Shown: in pieces, positions 45,863 through 55,127 of the stretch
Numbering within the stretch: the first letter of the stretch is position 1
Layout of the letters: every line of letters begins with the position of its first letter
Source: Bryobacterales bacterium
GTDB taxonomy: Bacteria > Acidobacteriota > Terriglobia > Bryobacterales > UBA6623
Assembly (NCBI GenBank): GCA_022826925.1
Contig: JAJDTX010000105.1
Coordinates: 107,468-171,467 of the forward strand
Direction of reading: 5' to 3'
Length of the DNA: 64,000 nucleotides
Program-made: the position numbers and the translations under genes
Notes under the pieces: model-generated
What the model was told of the DNA's origin: nothing
Database searches by the model: none
Seen by the model: the letters and a program-made list of their open reading frames with translations, nothing else

Positions 45863-47242
45863 TCAGTCTCGCTCCGCCTGTCCGAGCAGCTCTAGGAAGC
45901 GGGCCGTCGAGGCGATGCCCATATGAAAATTCCGCAGGCTGAACTTCTCGTTGGGCGCGTGTAGCGCGTCATCAGGCAGTCCGTAGCCCATCAGCGCAGT
46001 CGGTATGCCCAAGTGCTCCTGGAAGTCGCCCACCACGGGGATGGACCCGCCGGAGCGGATGAACACTGTCTCGCTCCCCCACACCTCTCCCAGCGCTCGG
46101 GCAGCGGTCGTAATGGCCGGGTGATCCGTCGGAGCGAGTGTGGCCGGGGCCGTGTGGATCAGGCGCACCTTGACCTCGATGCCCGCCGGGGCGTTTGCGG
46201 CGGCGAAGTCTTGCATGAGACCCAGGATCTCTTCCGGATTCTGGTCGGGGACCAGCCTCGCGCTGACCTTGGCCGTTGCGCTGGCAGGGATCACCGTCTT
46301 GGCGCCCGGTCCCATGAATCCCCCCGGAATGCCGTGAACCTCGAACGTAGGCCTTGCGCCGACGCGCTCGAATACGCTGTAGCCGGGCTCGCCGGTAAGC
46401 GTCGAAGCGCCGACCTCCGTGCGCCTGTAGCTGTCTTCGTCGAACGGGATGCGGTCCCAGCTGGCCTTCTCTGCTGCCGAAGGCTCTTGAACCCGGTCAT
46501 AGAAGCCCGGAATCAGCACGCGGCCGCTTGCGTCCTTGCACTTGGCCAGCAGCTCGACGAGTCCGAAGACGGCGTTTGGAGCGACCCCGCCGAAGAGGCC
46601 CGAGTGCAGGTCGCTCTCGGCACCCTTGGCGAGCCACTCGGTATAGACCATGCCGCGCAGACCCGTGCAGATGGTCGGGGTTTCCGGCGCATACATCGCC
46701 GTGTCGGAGACCAGGGCCGCGTCTGCGGCCAGCCGTTCTTTGTTGGAAGCGACGTAATTGGCTATCATTTCGCCCCCGACCTCTTCTTCGCCCTCGATCA
46801 AGAACTTCACGTTGACCGGGAACTCCCCGTGAGCCTGACGAAGCGCTTCCAGCGCCTTGATGTTGGCCAAGACCTGGCCTTTGTCGTCGGAGGCGCCACG
46901 AGCATACACTTGGCCGTTGCGTACCGTGGGTTCGAACGGGGGCGAGTCCCACTCATCCAACGGGTCGACCGGCTGGACGTCGTAGTGGCCGTATAGCAGG
47001 ATGGTGGGCTTGCCCGTGGCGCCAAGCCATTCGCCGTACACCAGAGGGTGCCCGCTGCCCTCGATCAATTCCACCGATTCGAGGCCCGCTTGACAGAGTT
47101 GCTGCTTGGCGAATTCGGCGGCCCGAGCAATGTCGGGCTTGTGCTCAGGCAGGGTGCTGATACTGGGGATGCGAACGAAATCGAACAGCTCGTCCTCAAA
47201 GCGCGAGCGTTGCTGATCCGCGATGTCTAAGAAGGATGGCAT
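45863..47242 (-). CDS. M20-family dipeptidase (ArgE/DapE/CPG2 type)
   Basis: 459 aa cytosolic zinc peptidase; no signal peptide. Metal ligands: His in LLYGHYDVQP, Asp in RGASDDKG, the catalytic Glu and ligand Glu in IEGEEEVGG, Asp in VSDTAMY, and the late His in the C-terminal APNEKF region. The dimerisation domain is inserted from about residue 205 (TEWLAKGAESDLHSGLFGG). It resembles the carnosinase-like dipeptidases of the group rather than DapE. TATCCT (47256-47251) is 8 nt before the ATG. It is convergent with the sulfatase gene, 10 bp apart. Confidence 0.92.
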   Translation of the reverse strand: MPSFLDIADQQRSRFEDELFDFVRIPSISTLPEHKPDIARAAEFAKQQLCQAGLESVELIEGSGHPLVYGEWLGATGKPTILLYGHYDVQPVDPLDEWDSPPFEPTVRNGQVYARGASDDKGQVLANIKALEALRQAHGEFPVNVKFLIEGEEEVGGEMIANYVASNKERLAADAALVSDTAMYAPETPTICTGLRGMVYTEWLAKGAESDLHSGLFGGVAPNAVFGLVELLAKCKDASGRVLIPGFYDRVQEPSAAEKASWDRIPFDEDSYRRTEVGASTLTGEPGYSVFERVGARPTFEVHGIPGGFMGPGAKTVIPASATAKVSARLVPDQNPEEILGLMQDFAAANAPAGIEVKVRLIHTAPATLAPTDHPAITTAARALGEVWGSETVFIRSGGSIPVVGDFQEHLGIPTALMGYGLPDDALHAPNEKFSLRNFHMGIASTARFLELLGQAERD

Positions 47243-47456
47243 GAATCCTCAGGATACCGGTCGTTCCGATTCAAGCCGCGTTCGACGGGGCTCGAGCTGC
47301 GCAGTCTTGGTGTGCCCAGGGCTGCCGATCTGCGCTTGACCAGCTTCATCGCTCCATAGACCGCTCAACTCGGCCCGTGCTAGGTGAAGGCCATCTCGAA
47401 GAGAGGCGGCACGGTGCCGCTCCCGGCGGGCGTGCCAAGATGGGACTCGTACCTGC

Positions 47457-48530
47457 ATGAAGACCGCCATCATTGGCTTGCCCCAAGTCGGCAAGACATC
47501 GCTGTTCAAGATTCTTACCGGCGTTGCGGCAGAGAGCAGGGTAGGAGCTACCAAGGTCCAGCTTGGGATCGCTAGGGTGCCGGACGCCCGGCTTGACGCC
47601 TTAGCCGAGACGTTCGAGCCTCGCAAGGTCACGCCCGCCACGGTGGAATACGCCGATATGCCGGGGCTCTCGCGAGAGGCGCTGCGCGAGCCGAGCTACA
47701 TCGGCAGCCTGCGCACGGTCGATGCTTTCGCCCATGTCCTGCGGCTGTTTGACGATGACACCGTCATGCATGTCGAGGGCAGTCTGGACCCATTGCGAGA
47801 TTGGGCCAACATCGACCTCGAACTCGTGTTGAATGATCTACAGGTGGTGGAAAACCGCCTCGCGCGTTTGACCAAGGATCTCAAGCGGGGCAGAGATGCG
47901 AACCTGCAGGCAGAACAGGACCTGCTACAGCAGTGCCGCGCATGGCTGGAACAGGAACAGCCGCTCCGCCAAATGGAACTAGGCTCCGATCAGTCCAAGC
48001 TCCTAAAGGGCTTTCAGTTCCTGTCGGAGAAGCCGATGCTGCTCGTGCTCAATATTGGCGAGGAGCGGACGGACGAAATGGAGCAATTGCAAGCCCGGTA
48101 CGAGGCCGAACTTGTGCAGGGGCGCAAGAACCTGGCGCTCTCTACCGTTTGTGGCAGTGTCGAATCGGAGCTCGTGGATCTCGACGAGGACGACCGCCAA
48201 GAGTATCTCGACAGCTACGGACTCGCGAGTTCGGGCATCGAACGTCTCGTGGCGGCGACCTACGATCTGCTGGGGCTGATGTCGTTTCTCACGGCCGGAG
48301 AAACCGAGTGTCGCGCTTGGACCATTCGGCGGGGGGCCACGGCCGTCTCGGCCGCAGGAACCGTCCATACCGATTTCGCCAAGCGCTTCATAAGGGCGGA
48401 GACGATCCAGTGGGACGCTCTCGTCTCGCACGGCGGCTATACAAAGGCCAAGGAAAGCGGTGAGTTACGCCTTGAGGGCAAGGACTATGTCGTCCAAGAC
48501 GGGGACGTTCTGGTGTTCCGGCACGGTTGA
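47457..48530 (+). CDS. ychF: Redox-regulated ribosome-binding ATPase YchF-like (Obg/OLA1 family)
   Basis: 357 aa. P-loop GLPQVGKTSL at the N-terminus, G3 ADMPGLS, and in place of NKxD the sequence VLNIGEE, typical of the ATP-preferring YchF branch. A coiled-coil insertion is at about 125-175. The C-terminal TGS-like/DUF933 domain ends LVSHGGYTKAKESGELRLEGKDYVVQDGDVLVFRHG. Family members bind the ribosome and affect stress responses. The gene stands alone between convergent and divergent neighbours. Confidence 0.92.
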   Translation: MKTAIIGLPQVGKTSLFKILTGVAAESRVGATKVQLGIARVPDARLDALAETFEPRKVTPATVEYADMPGLSREALREPSYIGSLRTVDAFAHVLRLFDDDTVMHVEGSLDPLRDWANIDLELVLNDLQVVENRLARLTKDLKRGRDANLQAEQDLLQQCRAWLEQEQPLRQMELGSDQSKLLKGFQFLSEKPMLLVLNIGEERTDEMEQLQARYEAELVQGRKNLALSTVCGSVESELVDLDEDDRQEYLDSYGLASSGIERLVAATYDLLGLMSFLTAGETECRAWTIRRGATAVSAAGTVHTDFAKRFIRAETIQWDALVSHGGYTKAKESGELRLEGKDYVVQDGDVLVFRHG

Positions 48531-48551
48531 CCCGGTTGTCAACCGCGCAGC

Positions 48552-49070
48552 TCAGCGCGGATCGCGGACGAACCCTTCCCGATTCGGCATCACGACCTGG
48601 GGCAGGCTCTCGCGATCCAATACATCGTCCTCGCCCACTAACCCGTTCAAGTACAGGACGTATGCGGTCACGGCGTAGACTTGGTCCGCGGTCAACGTCC
48701 CGGGCTCTTCGAACGGCATTGCCCGGCGCGTGTAGTCGAACAACGTTGTAGCGTACGGCCAGTAGCTGCCAACCGTCTTGACCGGCGGAGTCTCCTTGAG
48801 CTGTGCAGGATTGCCTATCAGTGCGGCATGGTCGCCACCCACGCCTTCTTCGCCGTGGCATTCCTTGCAGCGCACTTCGTAAACCTGTGCGCCGTCCTTT
48901 GCTGTGCCGCTGCCCTCAGGCAGCTCGTGCCCTTCCGGGCCAATCGTCACATCCCAAGCGGCAACTTCTTCCGCACTGGCCGAGCGTCCCACTCCGTAGG
49001 ACTGGGCTGAGACCACAGCCGCTCCCAGGCCGAGCAGAATCGAGACCGACAGCAAACTAGGCTTCAGCAT
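48552..49070 (-). CDS. soxD: Monoheme cytochrome c of SoxD type
   Basis: 172 aa periplasmic protein, signal peptide MLKPSLLSVSILLGLGAAVVSAQ. YGVGRSASAEEVAAWDVTIGPEGHELPEGSGT is the SoxD-type N-terminal segment. CKECH is the heme site, with a probable distal Met in RRAMPF. Classical SoxD is longer and diheme; this one carries one heme. It would accept electrons from SoxC during sulfane or sulfite oxidation. The start overlaps the soxC 3' end by 14 bp, so the pair is translationally coupled. Confidence 0.84.
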   Translation of the reverse strand: MLKPSLLSVSILLGLGAAVVSAQSYGVGRSASAEEVAAWDVTIGPEGHELPEGSGTAKDGAQVYEVRCKECHGEEGVGGDHAALIGNPAQLKETPPVKTVGSYWPYATTLFDYTRRAMPFEEPGTLTADQVYAVTAYVLYLNGLVGEDDVLDRESLPQVVMPNREGFVRDPR

Positions 49071-50280
49071 TGGTCACGCTCCCATCGGCGGCGATCCGCC
49101 AGGCCTTGATCCGATTGCAGTGGTAGGCGGACTTCCGGCCGCGTTCTTCGATCAGCTCGGCCCGTCCGGGTTGCAGGTAGCCGGACTCGTCGCGGCAGCG
49201 CGACAACAGGACGGTCTCGCTTCCATCCCATTCCCACGGCAGCCGAAAGCGCGTGAACGCCTTCGAGTAGACCGGAGTCTGCAGTTCCGCTTCAGCCCAG
49301 GTCTGACCGGCGTCGGTAGAGACTTCCGCCTGCGTGATCTTGCCCCGTCCAGACCAAGCCAGCCCGGAGATCTCCAAGAATCCCGGTCCGTCTATCGTGT
49401 GTCCGCCCGAGGGTGCCGTGATGACGGACTTGGCGTCCATCTCGAACGTAAAGATCCAGGCTGTGCCGTCTTCCATCAGCTCGGTGTACTTGGAGGTCTC
49501 GTCCTTGACGTACTGCGGCCCCGCGGTCAACTTGATGCGTCGCAGCCACTTGACGTTGGTATTGCCCTCCCAGCCGGGCAGGATCAGCCGCATCGGGTAA
49601 CCCTGCTCCGGACGGATCGCCTCGCCGTTCTGGCCGTAGGCCACGAGGCCCTCTTCCAGGGCCTTTTCGAGGGTGGCGCTGCGCTGCATCAGGCATGCAT
49701 CGGCGCCTTCGGCGAGAATCCACTTCGCTTCGGGCTGGATGCCGGCCTCTTCCAGCAGGATGCGGAGGGGGACGCCGGTCCACTCGCTGCAACTGGCCAA
49801 CCCGTGGCTGAGTGCGACCGTGGGCGCTCCAGCCGGACTCCACTCGCCGCCGCTGTTGCCGGAACACTCGACGAAGTGGACCCTTGAAACGGATGGCAGG
49901 CGCTTGATGTCGTCCACGCTGAATGCCATCGGACGGTCCACCAGCCCATGGATGAGCAGCTTGTGCGTCGCCGGGTCGACTTCCGGCACGCCCGCATGGT
50001 GGCGTTCGAAGTGCAATGCCGAAGGCGTGATGATGCCGTAGGTCTGGTCCAGCGGCGTCCTTGACGATGCCGCCTCGGGAGTCTGGCTTTCGCGCACTCC
50101 CCGCGCGGCCTTCTCGTACGGGCTGCGCTGCCCGTAGCGACTCACGGGCGTGCCCAGCGACGATGGTTGGTCCGGCTCCGCCGGTGCCTCGGCCTCGGGC
50201 GCTGTGCAGGCGGTCCACGCCGCGCCCGCGAGCGCGCCGGTGCCGAGAAACGACCTACGGGTTGCGTCTCGTGGTTTCAT
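49057..50280 (-). CDS. soxC: Sulfane dehydrogenase molybdenum subunit SoxC (sulfite-oxidase fold)
   Basis: 407 aa. The start is set at the ATG before KPRDATRRSFLGTGALAGAAW, a Tat signal (RRSFLG); the upstream in-frame extension lacks that. The molybdopterin domain has FVECSGNSGGEWS, whose Cys binds Mo, and YPMRLILPGWEGNTNVKWLRRIKL. The dimerisation domain ends GYLQPGRAELIEERGRKSAYHCNRIKAWRI. SoxCD oxidises protein-bound sulfane sulfur; relatives such as SorAB oxidise sulfite. soxXYZAB are not in the window. TAGAAT (50296-50291) lies 10 nt before the ATG. Confidence 0.9.
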   Translation of the reverse strand: MKPRDATRRSFLGTGALAGAAWTACTAPEAEAPAEPDQPSSLGTPVSRYGQRSPYEKAARGVRESQTPEAASSRTPLDQTYGIITPSALHFERHHAGVPEVDPATHKLLIHGLVDRPMAFSVDDIKRLPSVSRVHFVECSGNSGGEWSPAGAPTVALSHGLASCSEWTGVPLRILLEEAGIQPEAKWILAEGADACLMQRSATLEKALEEGLVAYGQNGEAIRPEQGYPMRLILPGWEGNTNVKWLRRIKLTAGPQYVKDETSKYTELMEDGTAWIFTFEMDAKSVITAPSGGHTIDGPGFLEISGLAWSGRGKITQAEVSTDAGQTWAEAELQTPVYSKAFTRFRLPWEWDGSETVLLSRCRDESGYLQPGRAELIEERGRKSAYHCNRIKAWRIAADGSVTNAEA

Positions 50281-50490
50281 GAGTGGCTTGATTCTAGCGC
50301 GGGCGGCCTGCCGGCGTCGGCCTTGCCGCGCCGCTAGGAGTATCGCCGCCGCCCACCTCAGGCTTCGCACGAGGCTGGCATTCGAACGGCTTCGCCTTCA
50401 CCCTGGCGGAATTCGTCGGGGCGATTGCACGCTGTAGCCCGCAGATTCAGGTTTCCATCTGCAAGCGCGAAATGTAAGATGGACTTGGCA

Positions 50491-53391
50491 ATGTCCCGTC
50501 CTCGCAGGTTTGGCCGGTCGCTCGTCGCTGTTGCGGCGTGGTGCCTCGCTATCAGCGCTCAGGGAGGGGACTTCGAGTCGACCGTGCGGCCGATCTTTGA
50601 GCGGCGCTGCGCGGCCTGTCACGGCGAACAGCCTCAAGGCGGGCTCAAGCTCGACACGCAGCGCCACGTCTTGGAGGGGGGGCAGTCAGGCGCGGCGGTC
50701 GTGCCCGGGTATCCCGATCGCAGCTTGCTGCTGGCCAAGGTGGTCTCGGGGCAGATGCCCATGGGGGGCGAGAAGCTGCCCGAGTCCGAGATCGACGCGA
50801 TTCGCGCATGGATCGACGAGACGGGCCGCTCTGATGCTGCCGCTGCAGAGCTGCGCGTGACTGAATCCGACGTGCTGCCGATCTTCCAGATGCGGTGCCA
50901 GACCTGCCACGGCAAGCGACGGCAGGAAGGCGGCTTGGATCTACGCAGCTTGGACTCGCTGTTGGAAGGCGGGGATTCGGGTCCCGCTTTGGTGCCGGGC
51001 AAGCCTGACGACAGTCTCTTGCTGCAGCGCATCGTTCGCGGCGAAATGCCCCCGCCCGACATGCTCTTCGAAAACCACGTCAAGACACCGACCGACGCCG
51101 AGGTCGCGCTCTTGCGGAGGTGGGTCGCCGACGGTGCCCTGCCGTCCGAGAATGACGAACCGGTCGCAGACCGCCCGCTCAGCGACGAGGGGCTCTCCCA
51201 CTGGGCGTTTCAGGCACCGGTGCACCCTGAGCCGCCCCGGGTGGAGAATGCCGCCCGGGTGCGCAATCCAATCGATGCGTTCCTGCTGCGAAGGCTGGAA
51301 GCCAAGGGTCTCTCCCTGTCGGCGGAAGCTAACCGCGACGCCCTGATGCGCCGCGCCTACCTAGGCCTAACGGGCGTGCCGCCGACCCCCGACCAGATTC
51401 GCGCCTATGCGCAGGACTCGCGGCCCGATGCATACGAGCGGCTGGTCGACCAGCTTCTCGATTCGCAGGAGTACGGCGAGCGCTGGGCGCAGGTGTGGTT
51501 GGACCTTGCGGGCTACGCCGATTCGGAGGGCGTTATCGACGAGGACAGGCTGCGGCTGCACGCTTGGCGCTACCGCGACTATGTGATCCGCGCTCTCAAC
51601 AGCGACAAGCCCTACGACCGGTTCCTCGCCGAGCAATTGGCGGGCGATGAACTGCTGGACTACGCGGCGCTGGAGACCGTCACTGAAGAGCACGTGGACA
51701 CATTGGCCGCCACCGGGTTCCTGCGCATGACGCCCGATGGCACGTACGGATCGGCCACTGGCTCGATTGCCGAGCGCTTTAACGTGGTCGCGGATGAGAT
51801 CGAGGTGCTCAGTTCCGCTGTCATGGGGGTCACTGTCGGCTGCGCCCGCTGCCACGATCACAAGTACGACCCGCTGTCCCAACGGGAGTACTACAGCCTC
51901 GGAGCGGTGTTTCAGTCGGCCTTGGACCCGTACGACTGGCTCGACCCCACCGAGCGCTTCCTAGAAGTGGGCTTGGCCTCGGAGAAGGAGGCTGCGGCGG
52001 AGGCGAATGCTCCGCTGGAGGCCGAGATCGAGCTGTTGCAAGAGGAATTCGATGCATTGGTCACGCCGTTCTTCGAACGCGAGCTCGAGCGGCGGCTGGC
52101 AGAGCTTCCGGCGGAGCTGCGAGAGAGCTTGCGGACCGTCGCGCACACTCCGCGCAAGACGCGGACGGCCGCTCAGAAGAAGCTCGCTGGCGAGCACAAG
52201 GACCTGTTGCAGATTCCCAATGCCGATGGCGAATGGCACCAGATCGCCGAGGCATTTCCGGAACTCAAGGACACCGCCGGCCCGGTCAACACCAAGATCA
52301 GCGAACTCAAGGCCAAACTGATTCCGTCGCCGAAGATCCGGGCCGTCTACGATATGGGCGGGGAGCCGTCGCGCACTTACCTGTTGCAGCGCGGCGACGC
52401 GCAGGCTATCGGAGAGCGCGTCGGGCCCGGGGTGCCGCGCATGCTGGCCGCTCGCACCGCACCGTTCGAAGCGGTGCCCCCGAGGCAGGGCACGAGCGGC
52501 AACCGCCTGGCGTTCGCGCGCTGGCTCACCGATCCTCGGCACCCTCTGACTTCCCGCGTGATGGTCAACCGCATCTGGCTCGGCCACTTCGGACGCGGCA
52601 TTGTCTCGACTCCCTCGAACTTCGGCCTCACCGGGGCCGCCCCGTCGCATCCCGAGCTGCTGGATTGGCTGGCCACCGAATTCGTGCGCCAGGGCTGGAG
52701 CATCAAGGCCATGCATCGGCTGATCATGACATCGAGCGCCTATCGGCAGACCTCCAGCGTGGCCGCGGAGGTTGCCGCGGCGGATCCGGAGAATATCCTC
52801 CTTTCCCGCATGCCGCTGCGCCGGATGGACGCCGAAGTGTTGCACGACTCGATCTTGCGGGCGACGGGAAGGTTGGATCCGACGCGCTTCGGGCGGCCGG
52901 TCAAGGTCACCAAGAAGGAGAACGGCGAGATCGTCCCCGAGGCGACCGACGCCGGCTGGCGGCGCGCGGTCTACGTGCTGCGCAAGCGCCGCACTCCCGT
53001 GACGCTGCTGGAGGTATTCGATGCCCCGAAGCCCGCGCCGAACTGCACCGAGCGCCGGGAGTCCAACGTGGCGCCCCAGGCGCTGCAGATGATGAACGGC
53101 GAGGCCGCCCACGAGCACGCCAGATTCTTGGCGGGCAGGCTGATCGACAAGCATCCTAACGATCGCGTGTCGCAGGTGGCCGAGGCGTACGAGCGCATCT
53201 TGTCGAGGCGGCCCACTGCCGCCGAATCGGAACTCGCCGTACAGGATTTGGAATCCATGGACCGGCACTGGCTAGCCCACCTTGACCAGACGAAGCATGC
53301 CGGGCCACGCCGCGACACGGCACGCTGGATGGCCTTGGGATCGTTCGCACACGCCCTGCTGAACTCCGCGGAGTTCCTGTACATCGATTGA
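50491..53391 (+). CDS. PSCyt1/PSCyt2/DUF1549/DUF1553 (PSD1-type) diheme protein
   Basis: 966 aa, exported ([26 protein letters not shown]; a start at 50479 is also possible). Two planctomycete-type cytochrome c motifs occur: CAACH (C40-H44) and CQTCH (C136-H140). The DUF1549 domain is near 265-470 ([45 protein letters not shown]). The C-terminal DUF1553 domain has [41 protein letters not shown]. Between them is a coiled-coil region. No function is established; these proteins are paired with DUF1501 proteins, as here, where the DUF1501 gene starts 8 bp downstream. Confidence 0.92.
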   Translation: MSRPRRFGRSLVAVAAWCLAISAQGGDFESTVRPIFERRCAACHGEQPQGGLKLDTQRHVLEGGQSGAAVVPGYPDRSLLLAKVVSGQMPMGGEKLPESEIDAIRAWIDETGRSDAAAAELRVTESDVLPIFQMRCQTCHGKRRQEGGLDLRSLDSLLEGGDSGPALVPGKPDDSLLLQRIVRGEMPPPDMLFENHVKTPTDAEVALLRRWVADGALPSENDEPVADRPLSDEGLSHWAFQAPVHPEPPRVENAARVRNPIDAFLLRRLEAKGLSLSAEANRDALMRRAYLGLTGVPPTPDQIRAYAQDSRPDAYERLVDQLLDSQEYGERWAQVWLDLAGYADSEGVIDEDRLRLHAWRYRDYVIRALNSDKPYDRFLAEQLAGDELLDYAALETVTEEHVDTLAATGFLRMTPDGTYGSATGSIAERFNVVADEIEVLSSAVMGVTVGCARCHDHKYDPLSQREYYSLGAVFQSALDPYDWLDPTERFLEVGLASEKEAAAEANAPLEAEIELLQEEFDALVTPFFERELERRLAELPAELRESLRTVAHTPRKTRTAAQKKLAGEHKDLLQIPNADGEWHQIAEAFPELKDTAGPVNTKISELKAKLIPSPKIRAVYDMGGEPSRTYLLQRGDAQAIGERVGPGVPRMLAARTAPFEAVPPRQGTSGNRLAFARWLTDPRHPLTSRVMVNRIWLGHFGRGIVSTPSNFGLTGAAPSHPELLDWLATEFVRQGWSIKAMHRLIMTSSAYRQTSSVAAEVAAADPENILLSRMPLRRMDAEVLHDSILRATGRLDPTRFGRPVKVTKKENGEIVPEATDAGWRRAVYVLRKRRTPVTLLEVFDAPKPAPNCTERRESNVAPQALQMMNGEAAHEHARFLAGRLIDKHPNDRVSQVAEAYERILSRRPTAAESELAVQDLESMDRHWLAHLDQTKHAGPRRDTARWMALGSFAHALLNSAEFLYID

Positions 53392-53399
53392 GATCCGCC

Positions 53400-54818
53400 A
53401 TGCAACGACCGAACCGCCGCGACTTCTTCTCCCGCATCGGAGACGGCCTCCACGGGGCCGCGCTGGCGTGGCTGTTGAACGGCGAACTCGCCGCCGGCGA
53501 GACCCGCAGCACCTATGACCAGAAGCCGCGACAGCCGCACTTCGCGCCTAGGGCGAAATCTGTCATCCACCTGTTCATGAACGGCGGGCCGAGCCAGGTC
53601 GACCTCTTCGACCACAAGCCGGAACTGGAGAAACATGCCGGGGCCGCGGCTCCGCGCGATATCGCCAACCAGCTCGAATTCACCGACGAAGTCGGAACGC
53701 TGATGCCATCCCCGTACGGCTTCAGCCGGCACGGCCAGTGCGGCATGGAGATTTCCGACCTGCTGCCGGGCCTCGGCGGCGTCGCGGACGACATCACGCT
53801 CGTCCGCTCGATGCACGGCGAGCATTTCAACCACGAACCCTCGCTGTACTTGATGCACTCCGGGCGCACCCTGCCGGGGCGCCCGGCCTTGGGCGCTTGG
53901 GCAGTCTACGGGCTGGGGACGGAGAACCAGAACCTGCCGGGCTATATCGTGCTCGATGACCCGCTGGGGTATCCGATCAACGATCTCCAGAATTGGCAGT
54001 CGGGATGGCTGCCGCAGGTTTACCAGGGCACGAAGTTCCGGGCCGAGGGCCCGCCGGTGCTGAACCTGCGCCGGGAGCAGGAACTGCCCAGCCCGCTGAT
54101 GGAAGCCGAGCGTGCGCTCGTGCGGAGGCTGAACCTCGCCCATCGGGACGCCAGGCCCTTGCAGCCGCAGCTAGACGCCCGCATCGAGAGCTACGAGCTG
54201 GCGGCCCGCATGCAGATGGCAGCCACAGACGTCGCTGACCTTTCATCGGAGAGCGAGGCAACCAAGGACATGTACGGGATGAACGACGAGCGCACGCGGG
54301 CCTATGGGGCCCGGCTGCTGCTTGCCCGTCGCATGGTGGAGCGAGGTGTGCGCTTCGTGCAGGTCTTCATCGAGTACCAGATCTGGGACAACCACTTGAA
54401 TCTGGACCGCGAGCTGGGCTATGCCTGCGCCAAGACCGACAAGCCGGTCGCGGCGCTGATCAAGGATCTCAAGCAGCGAGGCCTGCTGGACTCCACTCTA
54501 GTGATCTGGGGCGGGGAATTCGGGCGCATGCCGTTGGCACAAGTCGGTCAGGCCGGCACCACCGGTCGCGATCACGGCCCCGCCGGCTTCAGCATCTGGA
54601 TGGCCGGCGGAGGTGTCAAGGGCGGGCACGTCCACGGCGCCACGGACGAGATCGGCCACAAGGCCGTGGAAGATCGCGTCAGCGTGCATGACTTCCACGC
54701 GACCATGCTGCATCTGCTGGGCCTCGACCCCGAGAAATTGGTCTATAACGTGCATGGCCTTGACGAGCGTCTGATCGGCCAGTATCCGGCCCGCGTGGTC
54801 AAAGAGATCTTGGCTTAG
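53400..54818 (+). CDS. DUF1501 Tat-exported protein (alkaline-phosphatase/sulfatase-like superfamily)
   Basis: 472 aa. Tat signal RRDFFSRIGDGLHGAALAWLLNG. Family motifs: SVIHLFMNGGPSQVDLFDHKPEL, LVRSMHGEHFNHEPSLYLMHSG, and near the end LVIWGGEFGRMPLAQ, GRDHGPAGFSIWMAGGGVKGG and DEIGHKAVEDRVSVHDFHATMLHLLGLDPEKL. The fold resembles alkaline phosphatase and sulfatase, but substrate and activity are unknown. It starts 8 bp after the PSD1-type gene, so the two form an operon. An in-frame TTG at 53388 would overlap the preceding stop codon and is less likely. Confidence 0.92.
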   Translation: MQRPNRRDFFSRIGDGLHGAALAWLLNGELAAGETRSTYDQKPRQPHFAPRAKSVIHLFMNGGPSQVDLFDHKPELEKHAGAAAPRDIANQLEFTDEVGTLMPSPYGFSRHGQCGMEISDLLPGLGGVADDITLVRSMHGEHFNHEPSLYLMHSGRTLPGRPALGAWAVYGLGTENQNLPGYIVLDDPLGYPINDLQNWQSGWLPQVYQGTKFRAEGPPVLNLRREQELPSPLMEAERALVRRLNLAHRDARPLQPQLDARIESYELAARMQMAATDVADLSSESEATKDMYGMNDERTRAYGARLLLARRMVERGVRFVQVFIEYQIWDNHLNLDRELGYACAKTDKPVAALIKDLKQRGLLDSTLVIWGGEFGRMPLAQVGQAGTTGRDHGPAGFSIWMAGGGVKGGHVHGATDEIGHKAVEDRVSVHDFHATMLHLLGLDPEKLVYNVHGLDERLIGQYPARVVKEILA

Positions 54819-55127
54819 CGGCCTTGGTCTCCGTGCCAGAGCGTCAGGCTGGAGCCAGGGGTTGCTGGGCGACGAACCAAGGCCCCACGTTTGGTCGCTC
54901 CGCGATTGCCGGATACGCTGGCAGTACTCCTGCCATCGCCGCGTTCTCCGGGCAGGGGAACGCTCAGTTGAGAGTGCAGCTCACTCTCGAATCACTCAGC
55001 GTGGGAACTACCCTTGCAAGATTCGGCCTCGAGTGAGCAAATGCGACGCTTGGCCAGCTTGCGGAGTCCAGCCGAGGGCCTTGATTCCGAGCCCTCGACG
55101 ATCTAACCGGGTCTGTATCCTAGTGCC
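54819..55127. other. 309-bp intergenic region before the second sulfatase
   Basis: No gene, repeat or terminator recognised. The last 12 bp hold the TATCCT box of the sulfatase gene. Small open frames here have no family similarity. Confidence 0.4.
55116..55121 (+). promoter_or_regulatory. -10-like box 6 nt before the second sulfatase start
   Basis: TATCCT ends 6 nt before the GTG at 55128, and no Shine-Dalgarno is present. This geometry fits a leaderless transcript and supports the GTG as start. Confidence 0.5.

Noticed and set aside
52971..54143. Long minus-strand open frame opposite the PSD1 and DUF1501 genes
   Set aside because: Typical high-GC antisense frame; both genes on the plus strand have full domain support.
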